Source: Bacteroidales bacterium
GTDB lineage: Bacteria > Bacteroidota > Bacteroidia > Bacteroidales > UBA10428
Length of the DNA: 64,000 nucleotides
Reading direction: 5' to 3'
NCBI GenBank assembly: GCA_016933335.1
Contig: JAFGBD010000025.1
Span: forward strand, 62,001 to 126,000
Made by a program: the position numbers and the translations under genes
The notes under the pieces: generated by a model
Database searches by the model: none
What the model was told of the DNA's origin: nothing
What the model saw: only the letters and a program-made list of their open reading frames with translations
Shown here: positions 63,168 through 64,000 of the stretch, piece by piece
Layout: every line of letters starts with the position of its first letter
Numbering within the stretch: the stretch's first letter is position 1

Positions 63168-64000
63168 ATGGGAACAATTCACATAAAGGTCCGATTTTTA
63201 AGCATGATCTTGCTGGTTACTGCTTTTGTTTCATGTAAACAAAAGACTATACAGCCGGTTGAAATTGCTCATGGCCCGGTAAAAAGAGTATATGAGTTAC
63301 CTGATGTCAAAGGCAAGATTTACTATGTTGCTCCTGATGGCAAAGCTGATGCGGATGGTACGGACATTAACCAGCCTGCCTCAATTGAAACGGTCATCTC
63401 AAAGGTCATTACAGGTGACGCCATCATTATGCGCGGGGGAGTTTACCGGACTGGCAATCTCACATTTAATCAGGGAATAACCATACAACCTTACCGTGAT
63501 GAACAACCGGTGCTGAAAGGTACGCTTGTGGCTGGTAACTGGCAAAAGATTAATGACAGCTTATGGGTAACCAACTGGGAATACCTTTTCCCGGCTGGTC
63601 CGGAAGATTGGTGGAGAAGAGAAAGGGAAGAAAAATTCACTCCATTGCACCGCTTTAATAACGACGGGGTTTTCATTGACGGCAATTACCTCCAGTCTTC
63701 CGGCAATAAAGAGGAAGTTAATGAAGGTACCTTCTGTGTTGATTATAAAGCAAGACAAATATATATTGGAGTAGATCCTGCTGACAGGCTTGTAGAAATA
63801 ACTGCCTTCAGAAAAGCCATTTTCAGAACAACCGGAAAAGTCCACGGGAAAGTGTCAGATAAAAGGGGCCCAAAGATATACGGTTTGGAGATCACCCAGT
63901 ATCCTGACACGATGGTACATATTGACGGATACTACCCAAAAGGCATTTCATCCGAAGAGCAGCATGGAAAAGATGTGGTGGGTACTTTATTTGAAAATTG
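63168..64000 (+). CDS. parallel beta-helix lipoprotein, 3' end outside window
   Basis: A reading frame without stop from ATG 63168 to the window end (at least 277 residues; Met13 at 63204 is an alternative start). The leader ends in FVSCKQ, a good Bacteroidota lipobox with Cys23. After a short linker it reads YYVAPDGKADADGTDINQP and then GDAIIMRGGVYRTGNLTFNQ, the DUF1565/right-handed parallel beta-helix start found in pectate-lyase-like and alginate-lyase-like proteins. The DGYYPKG and VHIDGYY parts suggest further coils. It is likely a surface polysaccharide lyase or related enzyme. Substrate unknown, catalytic residues not yet reached. Confidence 0.8.
   Translation, partial: MGTIHIKVRFLSMILLVTAFVSCKQKTIQPVEIAHGPVKRVYELPDVKGKIYYVAPDGKADADGTDINQPASIETVISKVITGDAIIMRGGVYRTGNLTFNQGITIQPYRDEQPVLKGTLVAGNWQKINDSLWVTNWEYLFPAGPEDWWRREREEKFTPLHRFNNDGVFIDGNYLQSSGNKEEVNEGTFCVDYKARQIYIGVDPADRLVEITAFRKAIFRTTGKVHGKVSDKRGPKIYGLEITQYPDTMVHIDGYYPKGISSEEQHGKDVVGTLFEN

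Noticed and set aside
1..64000. CRISPR arrays, rRNA, tRNA, insertion sequences
   Set aside because: No regularly spaced direct repeats with spacers, no transposase-like ORF, no cloverleaf and no rRNA-like conserved stretch were seen by eye.

Overview
The window reads as a chromosomal segment of a Bacteroidota bacterium, most likely a free-living plant-polysaccharide degrader of the Bacteroidales or Marinilabiliales type. The evidence is four secreted proteins with type IX secretion (T9SS) C-terminal sorting domains, a TonB-dependent receptor with a carboxypeptidase-regulatory-like N-terminus, many promoters matching the Bacteroidota -7 consensus TAnnTTTG, a mostly AT-rich sequence, and few Shine-Dalgarno sites. 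No rRNA, tRNA, CRISPR array, phage or insertion sequence was recognised. Both strands are used in short operons or single genes.

Layout. 0-10 kb: a methyltransferase, a conserved hypothetical, then carbohydrate enzymes: a GH74 xyloglucanase-like protein, a DUF5060-type glycosidase interrupted by an in-frame TGA, and a GH51 alpha-L-arabinofuranosidase. A signal-peptide 1-Cys peroxiredoxin and a small probable lipoprotein follow. 10-13 kb: a T9SS cargo protein and a TonB receptor. 13.4-21.6 kb: a regulatory/export block made of a NEW3-domain protein plus ABC exporter (minus strand), divergent from a secreted helical-repeat protein, a LytS-type kinase, a second kinase-like protein lacking the catalytic residues, and a LytTR response regulator. 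21.8-29.2 kb: a PL4 rhamnogalacturonan lyase, a DNRLRE-type cargo, the tRNA-modification GTPase mnmE and a PKD-domain cargo.

29.4-37.8 kb is mainly housekeeping: sucD, fabG, a prephenate dehydrogenase-like gene, an OB-domain protein, metA (predicted acetyl-CoA-specific), a receiver protein, a hydrolase-dead RelA-type (p)ppGpp synthetase and an outer-membrane protein. 38-47.5 kb holds a VCBS-repeat protein, two unknown divergent genes with TTAAG-type palindromes between them, a MORN-repeat protein, plsC, a queuosine-precursor transporter, a SUI1/YciH factor, a lipid kinase and a TPR-histidine kinase operon. 47.7-50.5 kb is a GH31 alpha-xylosidase-like lipoprotein. 50.9-57.4 kb holds a membrane coiled-coil protein, hflK-hflC, a TreT-like trehalose synthase, a decayed gene and a nucleotide-sugar dehydrogenase. 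57.4-64 kb holds a DUF4861 protein, a putative TIM-barrel glycosidase, small unknowns, a DUF2085 membrane protein without an AUG start, and a parallel beta-helix lipoprotein cut off by the window end.

How they fit together: GH74, GH31 and GH51 would open, de-xylosylate and de-arabinosylate hemicellulose such as xyloglucan, while PL4, DUF4861 and the beta-helix protein point to pectin. They are scattered and have no SusC/SusD pair here, so this is not a classical polysaccharide-utilisation locus. The most unusual unit is the 13.4-21.6 kb block.
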